Assembly: GCF_001500065.1 (NCBI RefSeq) | Contig: NZ_LQIN01000023.1 | Location: forward strand, 372,001 to 436,000 | Direction: 5' to 3' | Origin: Mycobacterium sp. IS-3022 | GTDB lineage: Bacteria > Actinomycetota > Actinomycetes > Mycobacteriales > Mycobacteriaceae | DNA length: 64,000 bases | Shown here: one piece after another, positions 16,693 to 25,243 of the stretch | Layout: the number at the start of each line of letters is the position of its first letter | Position numbering within the stretch: the first letter of the stretch is position 1 | The notes under the pieces: model-generated | Databases searched by the model: none | What the model was told of the DNA's origin: nothing | What the model saw: the letters and a program-made list of their open reading frames with translations, nothing else | Made by a program: the position numbers and the translations under genes

Positions 16693-17581
16693 GGTCGTTG
16701 GTCGCGAAGGTGTCGCACGCTTTCGGGTCGCCGGTCCGGTAGCCCTCGGTGAACCACTTCTGCCGCTGCGCCGCGGAACCGTGCGTCCACGCCTCGGGGT
16801 TGACCCGGCCGGTGGCCTGCTGCTGAATGCGGTCGTCGCCCACCGACGCCGCCGCCGACAGCGCATCGGCGATGTCCTTGTCGGTCAACGGCTCCAGGAA
16901 CGTCACGTCGGTGCCCTCCTGCTTGGTGATCGACGCGAAGTGTGCCCAGACACCGGCATAGCAGTCGGCCTGCAACTCGGTGCGCACCCCCGCGCCCGTC
17001 GCGCCTGCAGCACCCGGACCCTGTGACCGGCCGAGCACACCCAACAGGTTCTGCACGTGATGTCCGTACTCGTGCGCGACGACGTACTCCTGCGCCAACG
17101 GGCCACCGCTGGAACCGAATTGGTTCTTCAGCACATCGAAGAACTCGACGTCGAAGTATGCGGTCTGGTCGGGCGGACAGTAGAACGGCCCCACGCTGGT
17201 GTCGGCGGGACCGCAGCCGGTCTGTACCGATCCGTTGAACAACTTCATGTGCGGGCGCACGTACTCACCCGGCAGCAACTGCTCCCACACCGCGTCGACC
17301 GAGTTACCCGTCGCCACCACTCGGCACTGCACGATTTCGTTCGCATCCTCGCCGGTCTTGCACTGGCTCAGATCGAAGCCCGGTGTCTCGACGCCCTGGC
17401 TGTCGTACTGGCCCTGCGGGGGCATCACCGAGCTGGGGTCGACGCCGAGAAACAACGCCACGACGAGAATCACCAGGCCGCCGACTCCGCCACCGACCGC
17501 GATGCCCCGGCCCGGGCCGCCCCCACCGCCACTCGACGAGGTGGTGCTCGTGTCGATCTGCATACCTTCGTTGAAGGTCAT
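16685..17581 (-). CDS. neutral zinc metallopeptidase, membrane-anchored (Rv2575-type)
   Basis: Membrane-anchored zinc peptidase of 298 residues (YpfJ/KPN_02809 family). A Gly/Ser-rich cytosolic segment leads to one TM helix (VGGLVILVVALFLGV, about 32-47). The external domain has cysteine pairs and the catalytic HEYGHH (about 170-175), with a downstream ELQADCYAGVWA supplying the third ligand, and a characteristic QRQKWFTEGYRTGDP near the end. Targets are unknown. Start ATG 17581. It overlaps the DUF885 gene by 8 bp, so two predicted peptidases appear translationally coupled. It is divergent from the carboxylesterase with a gap of only 31 bp. Confidence 0.88.
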   Translation of the reverse strand: MTFNEGMQIDTSTTSSSGGGGGPGRGIAVGGGVGGLVILVVALFLGVDPSSVMPPQGQYDSQGVETPGFDLSQCKTGEDANEIVQCRVVATGNSVDAVWEQLLPGEYVRPHMKLFNGSVQTGCGPADTSVGPFYCPPDQTAYFDVEFFDVLKNQFGSSGGPLAQEYVVAHEYGHHVQNLLGVLGRSQGPGAAGATGAGVRTELQADCYAGVWAHFASITKQEGTDVTFLEPLTDKDIADALSAAASVGDDRIQQQATGRVNPEAWTHGSAAQRQKWFTEGYRTGDPKACDTFATNDLG

Positions 17582-17612
17582 GACGTTCAGCTTTGCACAC
17601 TACGATTCGGTC

Positions 17613-19118
17613 GTGGCACTCGTTGTCAGACATTCGAGCGTCGTGCACACCGACCTCGGCGATCTCCGCGGCACCACCGAGGGCGGCGTCGGGGTCTGGC
17701 GCGGGATTCCCTACGCCGAGCAACCGGTGGGCGATCGCCGATTCCTCGGCCCCGAGCCGAAGCGGCCGTGGTCGGGTCTGCGGGACGCAATCGAGCACGG
17801 ACCGCTGCCACCGCAGGGCAAATCGTTTGTCGGCGGCGGCCGCGACGACCCCAAGGTGCGCGACGAAGCGTGCCTGACGTTGACGGTGTGGTCTCCGGAC
17901 ACCAGCGCATCGCTGCCGGTGATGGTGTGGATCCCCGGCGGTGCCTTCGTCTACGGCGCCGGGCAGTTTCAGCTCTACAACGGTTCACGGTTGGCCGCCA
18001 ACGGCAACGTGGTCGTCGTCAACATCACCTACCGCATCGGCGTCTTCGGTGGTTTCGAGCTCGGCGACCTCGGCGAAGGGTTCGACGACAATCTCGCGTT
18101 GCGGGACCAGATCGCCGCGCTCGGTTGGATTCGTGACCACATCGCGGCGTTCGGCGGCGACCCGGCCCGCGTGACGGTGTTCGGTGAGTCCGCCGGTGGC
18201 ACGTCGGTGCTCGCACTGCTCGCCAGCCCGGCCGCCGAGGGGTTGTTCACCCGGGCGATCGCGCAGAGCCCGGCACTGCCGCTGATCGCCGACCGGGAGG
18301 CCCGGGCGAACCAGGCCCACGAGTTCCTGCGCCGCCTGGGCGTGCCCGTCGCCGAGGTCAAGCGGCTACCGCAGCGCCAGTTGCGTCGCGCCGCGGGCAG
18401 CCTGCAACTCGAAAGTGCCGCCACCACGCCGACGTTGCTCTACGGGCTGACCTACGGCGGCGACCTGCTGCCGAGTCATCCGGTCGACGCCGCCCGCGAC
18501 GGCAGGCTGCCGCGGGTGCCGCTGATCATCGGCACCAACAGCCACGAAGCGTCGATGTTCGCCTGGACCAAACCGCCGATGCTGCCGACCACCCGCGCAT
18601 CGATCGACGCCTACTTCGAGCGCGTCGCCCCGGACGCCAAGAAGCGGGTGCTGGCCGCATATCCCGACTATCCGCGCCGCAGGGCGTTGATCGCATTCGG
18701 CTCCGACGTGATGTTCGGCGGACCGGCCTGGGCGTTCGCCGACGCCTACAGCGGCCACGCTCCGACGCACATGTACCGCTTCGACCACGTCGGCTTCAGC
18801 CTGCGGATGCTCGGCCTCGGGGCGACCCACGGCAGCGAGATCGTGCACATTCAACACAGCTACACGTCGTACCTCGGCCGCAAGATGCACCCACTCGGCC
18901 GCCGGTTGCAGCCGTCAGTCGGACGGCGCATGCAGCGGACCTGGCTGGACTTCGCCGCCAAGGGGTGGGAAACCGGCGAGATCCGGTGGTCCAGCGGGCA
19001 CGACTGGCCGGTGTACGACACCGAGCACCGCTACACCCGCATCATCATGTCGGCCCGCGACGACATCGTCGAGGACCCCGACGCCGAGCGTCGCCGGGCG
19101 TGGGCCGGGCTGTACTGA
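17613..19118 (+). CDS. type-B carboxylesterase (LipT-like)
   Basis: Alpha/beta-hydrolase of 501 residues of the para-nitrobenzyl-esterase/type-B group. The oxyanion segment is IPGGAF near residue 110, the nucleophile elbow FGESAGG near 190, an acidic residue follows in GTNSHEASMF, and the histidine is in GATHGSEIVH near 410. It hydrolyses carboxylic esters; the substrate is unknown. The in-frame ORF extends upstream to 17199, but the extra part is the antisense of the metallopeptidase gene. GTG 17613 lies 7 bp after a TACGAT -10 hexamer (17601-17606), which suggests a leaderless message. Confidence 0.85.
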   Translation: MALVVRHSSVVHTDLGDLRGTTEGGVGVWRGIPYAEQPVGDRRFLGPEPKRPWSGLRDAIEHGPLPPQGKSFVGGGRDDPKVRDEACLTLTVWSPDTSASLPVMVWIPGGAFVYGAGQFQLYNGSRLAANGNVVVVNITYRIGVFGGFELGDLGEGFDDNLALRDQIAALGWIRDHIAAFGGDPARVTVFGESAGGTSVLALLASPAAEGLFTRAIAQSPALPLIADREARANQAHEFLRRLGVPVAEVKRLPQRQLRRAAGSLQLESAATTPTLLYGLTYGGDLLPSHPVDAARDGRLPRVPLIIGTNSHEASMFAWTKPPMLPTTRASIDAYFERVAPDAKKRVLAAYPDYPRRRALIAFGSDVMFGGPAWAFADAYSGHAPTHMYRFDHVGFSLRMLGLGATHGSEIVHIQHSYTSYLGRKMHPLGRRLQPSVGRRMQRTWLDFAAKGWETGEIRWSSGHDWPVYDTEHRYTRIIMSARDDIVEDPDAERRRAWAGLY

Positions 19119-19136
19119 GCGTCTGCCCGGCGCGGA

Positions 19137-19316
19137 TCACGCGGTGGTGAACCTCTTGGCCGAGTAGTCGCGCAAGTTGTAGAGGAACTTCTGGAACATC
19201 CAGGCCATCAGCGGCCGGCCAAGGGTCATCCCGAGCTTGGCGGCGGCGGTATCGGGAAGCACCAGGCGCGCCGGAGTCCGCAGCCGCACACGGTCTTGGC
19301 GCGAGCGCTCATCCAC
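19137..19316 (-). CDS. small conserved-looking protein, 59 residues
   Basis: A reading frame on the minus strand from GTG 19316 to TGA 19137 gives a 59-residue basic protein with clean coding character: an Arg-rich start, LVLPDTAAAKLG, LGRPLMAWMFQKFLYN and a C-terminal RDYSAKRFTTA. There is no competing long frame over the segment, and it fills the space between the carboxylesterase and aspS. I do not recognise the family. The amphipathic middle may associate with membrane. It could be the C-terminal remnant of a larger gene. Confidence 0.5.
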   Translation of the reverse strand: MDERSRQDRVRLRTPARLVLPDTAAAKLGMTLGRPLMAWMFQKFLYNLRDYSAKRFTTA

Positions 19317-19394
19317 AGCGCCAACGTACCGGCGGAATCGCCCCCTCTACACTTGGGCAGTTGTCTCGTCGGGCGATTTCCTCAGGAGTTTTCA

Positions 19395-21173
19395 GTGTTG
19401 CGCAGTCATGCCGCCGGATCGTTGCGGCCCACCGACGCCGGCCAGAAGGTGACGTTGGCCGGCTGGGTGGCGCGCCGCCGCGACCACGGTGGCGTCATCT
19501 TCATCGACCTGCGCGACGCGTCGGGGGTCTCGCAGGTCGTGTTCCGCGAGGCCGGCGTGCTCGAGGCGGCGCACCGGTTGCGCGCTGAGTTCTGCATCGC
19601 GGTCGACGGCGTCGTGGAGATCCGTCCCGAAGGCAACGCCAACCCGGAGATTCCCACCGGGGAGATCGAGGTCAACGCGACGTCGTTGACCGTGCTGGGG
19701 GAGAGCGCACCGCTGCCGTTCCAGCTCGACGAACAGGCCGGTGAGGAGGCGCGGCTGAAGTACCGTTACCTCGACCTGCGCCGCGACGGTCCAGGGCACG
19801 CGATTCGGTTGCGCTCCAAGGTGAATGCCGCCGCCCGTGAAGTGCTCGCGCGTCACGACTTCGTCGAGATCGAGACGCCGACGATGACGCGCTCGACACC
19901 GGAGGGCGCCCGCGACTTCCTGGTGCCCGCCCGGCTGCAGCCGGGATCGTTCTATGCCCTGCCGCAGAGCCCGCAGCTGTTCAAGCAGCTGCTGATGGTG
20001 GCGGGCATGGAGCGCTACTACCAGATTGCGCGCTGCTACCGCGACGAGGACTTCCGCGCCGACCGTCAGCCGGAGTTCACCCAGCTGGATCTGGAGATGA
20101 GCTTCGTCGACGCCGAGGACGTGATCGCGGTATCCGAGGAGATCGTCGCCGCGCTGTGGGGGTTGATCGGCTACGACGTGCCCCTGCCGTTGCCGAGGAT
20201 GACGTACGCCGATGCGATGCGCCGATTCGGTTCGGACAAACCCGATTTGCGCTTCGAACTCGAACTCGTCGAGTGCACCGAGTACTTCAGGGACACGCCG
20301 TTCCGGGTGTTTCAGGCGCCGTACGTCGGGGCCGTCGTCATGCCCGGCGGCGCAACTCAACCCCGACGCACGCTGGACGCCTGGCAGGACTTCGCCAAGC
20401 AGCGCGGGCACCGAGGACTGGCCTACGTGCTCATCGGCGAGGACGGCACGCTCGGCGGTCCGGTCGCCAAGAACCTGTCCGATGCCGAACGCGACGGCCT
20501 GGCCGCCCATGTCGGCGCATCGCCGGGCGACTGTGTGTTCTTCTCCGCCGGTCCGGCGAAGAGTTCGAGGGCGCTGCTGGGCGCTGTGCGCATCGAGGTC
20601 GCCAAGCGGTTGGACATGATCGACCCGAACGCGTGGGCGTTCACCTGGATCGTGGACCCGCCGCTGTTCGAGCCCGCCGATGACGCGACGGCTCACGGCG
20701 ACGTCGCGGTCGGATCCGGTGCGTGGACCGCGGTGCACCACGCGTTCACCGCGCCGAAGCCGGAGTTCGAGGACCGCATCGAGAGCGACCCGGGCAGTGT
20801 GCTGGCCGACGCCTACGACGTGGTGTGCAACGGCAACGAGATCGGCGGAGGCTCAATCCGTATCCACCGCCGCGACATTCAGGAGCGAGTGTTCGCGGTG
20901 ATGGGATTGGACAAGGCCGAAGCCGAGGAGAAGTTCGGATTCCTGTTGGAAGCGTTCAGCTTTGGCGCGCCGCCGCACGGCGGGCTGGCATTCGGTTGGG
21001 ACCGCACCACTGCGCTGCTCGCGGGGGCGGATTCGATCCGCGAAGTGATCGCGTTCCCGAAGTCCGGCGGTGGTGTCGACCCGCTGACCGGTGCACCCGC
21101 CCCGATCACCGCGCAACAGCGCAAGGAATCCGGCATCGACGCCAAGCCGAAGGCCGACGACAAGAACGGCTAA
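19395..21173 (+). CDS. aspS: aspartate--tRNA(Asp/Asn) ligase
   Basis: Class II aspartyl-tRNA synthetase of 592 residues, bacterial type with a GAD insertion. The OB-fold anticodon domain (GWVARRRDHGGVIFIDLRD) is near residue 20, motif 2 is CYRDEDFRADRQPEFTQLD near 215, and motif 3 GLAFGWDRTTALLAG near 535. The enzyme of M. tuberculosis is non-discriminating and also charges tRNA-Asn for GatCAB amidation, and the same is expected here. GTG 19395 with an upstream CAGGAG matches the known N-terminus (L-R-S-H-A-A-G). A TACACT -10-like box at 19348-19353 would give a leader of about 35 nt. The 3' end overlaps the convergent SDR stop by 4 bp. Confidence 0.97.
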   Translation: MLRSHAAGSLRPTDAGQKVTLAGWVARRRDHGGVIFIDLRDASGVSQVVFREAGVLEAAHRLRAEFCIAVDGVVEIRPEGNANPEIPTGEIEVNATSLTVLGESAPLPFQLDEQAGEEARLKYRYLDLRRDGPGHAIRLRSKVNAAAREVLARHDFVEIETPTMTRSTPEGARDFLVPARLQPGSFYALPQSPQLFKQLLMVAGMERYYQIARCYRDEDFRADRQPEFTQLDLEMSFVDAEDVIAVSEEIVAALWGLIGYDVPLPLPRMTYADAMRRFGSDKPDLRFELELVECTEYFRDTPFRVFQAPYVGAVVMPGGATQPRRTLDAWQDFAKQRGHRGLAYVLIGEDGTLGGPVAKNLSDAERDGLAAHVGASPGDCVFFSAGPAKSSRALLGAVRIEVAKRLDMIDPNAWAFTWIVDPPLFEPADDATAHGDVAVGSGAWTAVHHAFTAPKPEFEDRIESDPGSVLADAYDVVCNGNEIGGGSIRIHRRDIQERVFAVMGLDKAEAEEKFGFLLEAFSFGAPPHGGLAFGWDRTTALLAGADSIREVIAFPKSGGGVDPLTGAPAPITAQQRKESGIDAKPKADDKNG

Positions 21174-21961
21174 GCCCAGTCGCACCCGGTGAGCTCGGCC
21201 GACAGCTTCCACAGCCGTCGGGCCATCACCGGATCGACCGCCTTGGGTCGCAAGCGCGTCACCCTCGGTGGTCCGAACTGGTTGAACCGTGGCGCGAGGT
21301 AGGTGCCGCTGGGCAGGTCGGTTGTGACAGCTTGCAGAGTGGCGCGAGCACCCTGGGCCGGGGTGTGCATCAGGCGCCGGATCCGCCGGTGCTCGCCCAT
21401 GCCGAGGGAACGGGTGATGTCGGTGTCGGTGGCGCCCGGATCCGTCGCGTAGGCGCGCACACCGCGACGCGCCAACTCCGCGACGAACAGAAGGTTGGCG
21501 AGCTTGGACTCGCCATAGGCGGCCCACTTCGAGTACTTGCGGCGCTCCCAGTTGAGGTCGTCGAGGTGGATCCTGCTGAACAGATACGTCGCACTGGCCA
21601 CCGAGATCACCCGGTCGGTGATCCGGTCAGCCAGCAGACAGGTCAACGCGAAGTGGCCGAGGTGGTTGATGCCGATGTGCGACTCGAAACCGTCGGTGGT
21701 GCGAGTCAACGGCATGCCCATCACACCGGCGTTGTTCACCAGCACGTCAACGGTTTTCACCGATCCGGCGAACGCGCGCACGCTGGCGAGGTCGCCGAGA
21801 TCCAGGGCGGCCACCTCGACGGCGCCGGTCATTGCGTCGGCTGCTCGGACCGCCTTGTCGACATCGCGGCAGGCGATCAGCACGTTGTGGCCCGAGGCCG
21901 CCAACGCCGCCGCGGTGGCCTTGCCGACGCCGCTGTTACCGCCGGTGACGATTGCCCGCAT
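21170..21961 (-). CDS. SDR family oxidoreductase (retinol dehydrogenase-like)
   Basis: Short-chain dehydrogenase of 263 residues. TGGNSGVGKA (6-15) is the nucleotide loop, CRD near 32 sets cofactor preference (NADP-type Arg), NNAGVMGMP lies near 79, Ser in ISVASATYLFS near 122 and YGESKLAN near 148 form the active site. The organisation is that of the retinol-dehydrogenase/protochlorophyllide-reductase-like SDRs common in mycobacteria. The substrate is unknown. ATG 21961 gives a standard N-terminus. It is 36 bp downstream of the thiolase on the same strand, so they may be transcribed together. Confidence 0.85.
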   Translation of the reverse strand: MRAIVTGGNSGVGKATAAALAASGHNVLIACRDVDKAVRAADAMTGAVEVAALDLGDLASVRAFAGSVKTVDVLVNNAGVMGMPLTRTTDGFESHIGINHLGHFALTCLLADRITDRVISVASATYLFSRIHLDDLNWERRKYSKWAAYGESKLANLLFVAELARRGVRAYATDPGATDTDITRSLGMGEHRRIRRLMHTPAQGARATLQAVTTDLPSGTYLAPRFNQFGPPRVTRLRPKAVDPVMARRLWKLSAELTGCDWA

Positions 21962-21997
21962 GGTTCCCGATTATTCAGGCAGGCCGAAATCGCTCGA

Positions 21998-23179
21998 TCA
22001 AAGCCGTTCGATGATGGTGGCGTTGGCCATACCGCCCCCCTCGCACATCGTCTGCAGGCCGTAGCGTCCGCCGCGCTGTTCGAGGGCGTTGACAAGAGTC
22101 GTCATGATTCGCGCACCACTGGCGCCCAGCGGATGGCCGATCGCGATGGCACCGCCGTTGACGTTGGTCTTGGTCAGATCGGCGCCCGTGTCCTTGGCCC
22201 ACGCGAGGACGACGGGGGCGAACGCCTCGTTGACCTCGAACAGGTCGATGTCGGCGAGTGTCAGCCCGGCGCGCTGCAGCACCTTCTCCGTCGCGGGGAT
22301 GACACCGGTCAGCATGTAGAGCGGGTCGGACCCGACAACCGTCATCGAGTGGATGCGGGCAAGTGGACGCAAGCCGAGATGGCCGGCCACCTCGCTGGTG
22401 GTGATGAGCACCGCGGCGCTGCCGTCCGACAGCGGTGACGAGTTGCCCGGGGTGATCTCCCAGCCGATCTGCGGGAAACGCTGCTCGTAGGCCGGGCTGT
22501 AGAACGCCGGCTTCAACGCGGCCAGCGTGTCAACGGTGGTACCGGGCCGGATGATCTCGTCGGTGGTGAGCCCGGCGATCGGGCTCAGCTCGTCGTCGAA
22601 CCGGCCCTCCTTGGTCGCGGACGCGGCCTTCTCATGGCTCGCGGCAGAGAACTCGTCGAGCTGCCGACGGGAGAATCCCCACCTGGCGGCGATCAGCTCG
22701 GCGCTGATGCCTTGCGGCACAAGACCTTCGGGATAGCGCTGCGCCATCGCCCCGAACGGGTCACTGCCGGGCAGCACGCTGGAACCCATGGGCGCCCGCG
22801 ACATCGACTCGACGCCGGCGGCGACCACGATGTCGTAGGCGCCGGAGATCACGCCCTGGGCGGCGAAGTGGATGGCCTGCTGGCTGCTGCCGCACTGGCG
22901 GTCGATGGTCGTGCCGGGAACCGTTTCGGGAAAGTTCGCGGCGAGCACCGCGTTGCGCGCGATGTTGACCGCCTGATCGCCGACCTGGGTGACCGCGCCG
23001 GCGATGACGTCGTCTATCCGCGCGGGTTCGACACCGGTCCTGCCCACCAGTTCCGTGAGGCTGTGTGCGAGCAGATCGACGGGCAGCACGTCGTGCAGCG
23101 CACCGCTGGGCTTGCCCTTTCCGATGGGGGTGCGAACCGCTCCCACGATGACCGCGTCGCGACCTGTGAATGCCGACAT
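21998..23179 (-). CDS. thiolase (acetyl-CoA C-acyltransferase, FadA family)
   Basis: Thiolase of 393 residues, the standard length. The acyl-enzyme cysteine is in DRQCGSSQQA near 92, the active-site histidine in GGAIAIGHPLGASGAR near 345, and the second cysteine in MCEGGGMAN near 380. It cleaves 3-ketoacyl-CoA with CoA, or condenses acetyl-CoA units. AGGAGG precedes ATG 23179. It is divergent from an HxlR-type regulator across 81 bp containing a strong palindrome, so control by that regulator is likely. Confidence 0.93.
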   Translation of the reverse strand: MSAFTGRDAVIVGAVRTPIGKGKPSGALHDVLPVDLLAHSLTELVGRTGVEPARIDDVIAGAVTQVGDQAVNIARNAVLAANFPETVPGTTIDRQCGSSQQAIHFAAQGVISGAYDIVVAAGVESMSRAPMGSSVLPGSDPFGAMAQRYPEGLVPQGISAELIAARWGFSRRQLDEFSAASHEKAASATKEGRFDDELSPIAGLTTDEIIRPGTTVDTLAALKPAFYSPAYEQRFPQIGWEITPGNSSPLSDGSAAVLITTSEVAGHLGLRPLARIHSMTVVGSDPLYMLTGVIPATEKVLQRAGLTLADIDLFEVNEAFAPVVLAWAKDTGADLTKTNVNGGAIAIGHPLGASGARIMTTLVNALEQRGGRYGLQTMCEGGGMANATIIERL

Positions 23180-23215
23180 TGCTGCCTCCTATGACTCAAC
23201 TCTGAGTAAAGCGTT

Positions 23216-23244
23216 CTATACCCAGCTATACCACCTGGGTATAG
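23216..23244. promoter_or_regulatory. operator palindrome between thiolase and HxlR genes
   Basis: CTATACCCAG (23216-23225) and CTGGGTATAG (23235-23244) are perfect 10-bp inverted arms around a 9-bp spacer. The spacer itself begins with a third half-site, CTATACC (23226-23232). The element overlaps TATAGT (23240-23245), a possible -10 for the HxlR gene, and lies 37 bp before the thiolase start. Confidence 0.75.
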
Positions 23245-23260
23245 TGGTAACAACTCAGGG

Positions 23261-23752
23261 ATGGGGGAATTCGTGAATGTGTTGCAGGGCACACTCGCCG
23301 ACCGCGACGCCTGGTCGGCCGTCGGCGTGTGCAGGATCGAGAAGACGATGGAATTGGTCGGCACCAAATCGGCGATCCTCATCATGCGTGAGGCGTATTA
23401 CGGCACAACCCGTTTCGAGGACTTCTGCCGCCGCGTCGGCATCACGAAGGCCGCGGCGTCGGCACGGCTGTCGGACCTGGTGAACGCCGGGCTGTTGAGC
23501 CGCCGGCCGTACCGCGAACCGGGTCAGCGCCGCCGCGACGAATACGTGCTGACCGACGCCGGCCGTGACTTCATGCCCGTTGTCTGGGCGATGTTCGAGT
23601 GGGGGCAGCGCCATCTCGGCAAGCCGACGCCGCTGCAACTGGCGCACAAGGACTGCGGCGCGTCGGCGACGGTCGCGATCCGCTGCGCCGACGGACACGA
23701 CGTGCCGCCTGAGGAACTGGGTGTCAGGCTGGCGCGATCTCGGCCTCGATGA
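23261..23752 (+). CDS. HxlR-family winged-helix regulator
   Basis: Regulator of 163 residues with the HxlR domain: CRIEKTMELVGTKSAILIMREAYYG (about 24-48) leads into the helix-turn-helix FCRRVGITKAAASARLSDLVNAGLL and the wing (RRPYREPGQRRRDEYVLT). A C-terminal extension with DCG and RCADGH could bind a ligand or metal. Its divergent position from the thiolase across a palindrome suggests local control. GTG 23273 is an alternative start. The 3' end overlaps the convergent methyltransferase by 29 bp. Confidence 0.85.
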   Translation: MGEFVNVLQGTLADRDAWSAVGVCRIEKTMELVGTKSAILIMREAYYGTTRFEDFCRRVGITKAAASARLSDLVNAGLLSRRPYREPGQRRRDEYVLTDAGRDFMPVVWAMFEWGQRHLGKPTPLQLAHKDCGASATVAIRCADGHDVPPEELGVRLARSRPR

Positions 23753-24815
23753 TGCTCAGCGGCGCCGCGCTGGGGACAATGCGTGTCAGCCGAAATCCAG
23801 CTCTCGACAACACATCACGCCATTGGTCGGCGGTGCGTTCCTTGGCGCCGGCCAACAACAGCATCTCCATGTCGATGAGCTTGCCGATGAATTCGCGATT
23901 GTGATCGGGGATCACCAACTCGAACAGCAGCAGCTTGGCGTGCGGGCTGGCGGCGGCGCGAATGTTGCGCAGGATCTTGACGGCGTCCTCGTCGGGCCAG
24001 TCGTGGATGACGTTTTTCATCAGGTACGCGTCGACCCCCGTAGGCGCACTCTCGAAGAACGAGCCGGGTTCGACCACCACGCGATCGGCGACACCACGTC
24101 GGGTGAGCAGCGCCGGTGCCCCCTCGACCACCTTCGGCAAGTCGAACAGCACACCCCGCGCCTGCGGCGTCTTGGCGAGGACGCCGGCGAGTAGCCCGCC
24201 GTGCCCGCCGCCGACATCGGCGATGACGCCGAACCGGCTGAAGTCGTATGCGGCGGACAGCGCCGCCTCGGTCATATCCGACGTACTGGTCATGGCGCCG
24301 TTGAACAACGCCGCGAACTCCGGTTCGTCCTCGAGGTATTGAAAGAACTCTTTGCCGCGCAGCACGGGCGCCCACGGTTTGCCGCTGCGGACCGATTCGG
24401 ACAGATACGTCCAATGCTCACGATGCTGGCGTGAGCCGAAGAACAGCGCAGCGCCCTTCATCGACACCTCCGCGTCGGCGCGTAGTGCCTCGCCGAGAGG
24501 GTTGAGCGCGAATCTCCCGTCGCGTTTCTGCTTGAACACACCACGGCTGATCAGCGCCCGCATCAGGCGACCGACGGCGTCGGGGTCCGCACCGATTTCG
24601 CGCGCCAGCTCGTCGCGGGTCAGCGGGCGCTCAGCCAGCGCGTCGGCGATACCGAGTTGCGCCGCCGCGGTGATGGCCTGCGAGAACCAGGTCGCCAAGA
24701 TCATCTCTATGAGTGCGATCGGCGCGGGCGTCAGCTTGCGATGCAGCTGCGCCAGGTGGTGGCGGATGCGATCCACCGCCTTGACGACCCCCGCCGGTGG
24801 AATCTTCGTTGCCAT
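23724..24815 (-). CDS. SAM-dependent O-methyltransferase (hydroxyneurosporene/COMT type)
   Basis: Class I methyltransferase of 363 residues. A winged-helix dimerisation domain occupies the first 120 residues (LTRDELAREIGADPDAVGRLMRAL), followed by a Rossmann core with VIADVGGGHGGLL near 200 as SAM motif I. The catalytic histidine region is MKNVIHDWPD near 275, in the layout of plant-type O-methyltransferases. It would methylate a hydroxyl on a small aromatic or polyketide-like molecule, which is unidentified. ATG 24815. It lies 21 bp downstream of the YjbR-like gene and overlaps the HxlR gene end. Confidence 0.85.
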   Translation of the reverse strand: MATKIPPAGVVKAVDRIRHHLAQLHRKLTPAPIALIEMILATWFSQAITAAAQLGIADALAERPLTRDELAREIGADPDAVGRLMRALISRGVFKQKRDGRFALNPLGEALRADAEVSMKGAALFFGSRQHREHWTYLSESVRSGKPWAPVLRGKEFFQYLEDEPEFAALFNGAMTSTSDMTEAALSAAYDFSRFGVIADVGGGHGGLLAGVLAKTPQARGVLFDLPKVVEGAPALLTRRGVADRVVVEPGSFFESAPTGVDAYLMKNVIHDWPDEDAVKILRNIRAAASPHAKLLLFELVIPDHNREFIGKLIDMEMLLLAGAKERTADQWRDVLSRAGFRLTRIVPSAAPLSIIEAEIAPA

Positions 24816-24836
24816 GGCGCCATCTTCGCCTACGAA

Positions 24837-25211
24837 TTAGTCGGCCAGGAACGCCTTCACCAACGTTTTGGGTGCCTGCGCCAACCAGGCCTCGGTGATC
24901 AGTTCGGTGAGTTCCTCGACCCCGATCGCGTCCAGGCGCACCAGCACGGCCGGATACCCGTCGAAATGCGGCGTGGTGAAGTAGACGGCCGGATCGTCGG
25001 CGATCAGCGCTAACTTGACACCCTCGTCTGCGACGCGCGCACCCAGAATGTCGCCTTGGGGAGCATCCGGTCCGAGCGCGTCGTAGTCGGCTTTGCGCAG
25101 CGGCCGTTCCCAGACGATGAGCTTTTTGCGGACTCGCCATGTGCGCGGCGAGGTCTCGACTGTCTCGGGGAGGTCCGCGGCGATGCGGCCCACGTCCATC
25201 CATGTCGCCAC
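24837..25211 (-). CDS. YjbR/MmcQ-like protein
   Basis: Small protein of 124 residues of the YjbR (CyaY-like fold) family: a helical start (MDVGRIAADLPETVE), then WRVRKKLIVWERPL, LALIADDPAVYFTTPHFDGYPAVLVRLD, and a C-terminal helix ITEAWLAQAPKTLVKAFL. The family has a double-wing DNA-binding-like fold but no established reaction. ATG 25211. It is divergent from the DUF389 gene with a 32-bp gap and probably co-transcribed with the methyltransferase. Confidence 0.8.
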   Translation of the reverse strand: MATWMDVGRIAADLPETVETSPRTWRVRKKLIVWERPLRKADYDALGPDAPQGDILGARVADEGVKLALIADDPAVYFTTPHFDGYPAVLVRLDAIGVEELTELITEAWLAQAPKTLVKAFLAD

Positions 25212-25243
25212 GAGGGCATTGTTGCAGTCGCTAGTGTGCCGGT

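Noticed and set aside
19131..19400. tRNA or small RNA near the tRNA ligase genes
   Set aside because: No cloverleaf arms or T-loop GGTTCGA-type sequence could be found; no tRNA or rRNA gene was recognised anywhere in the window.
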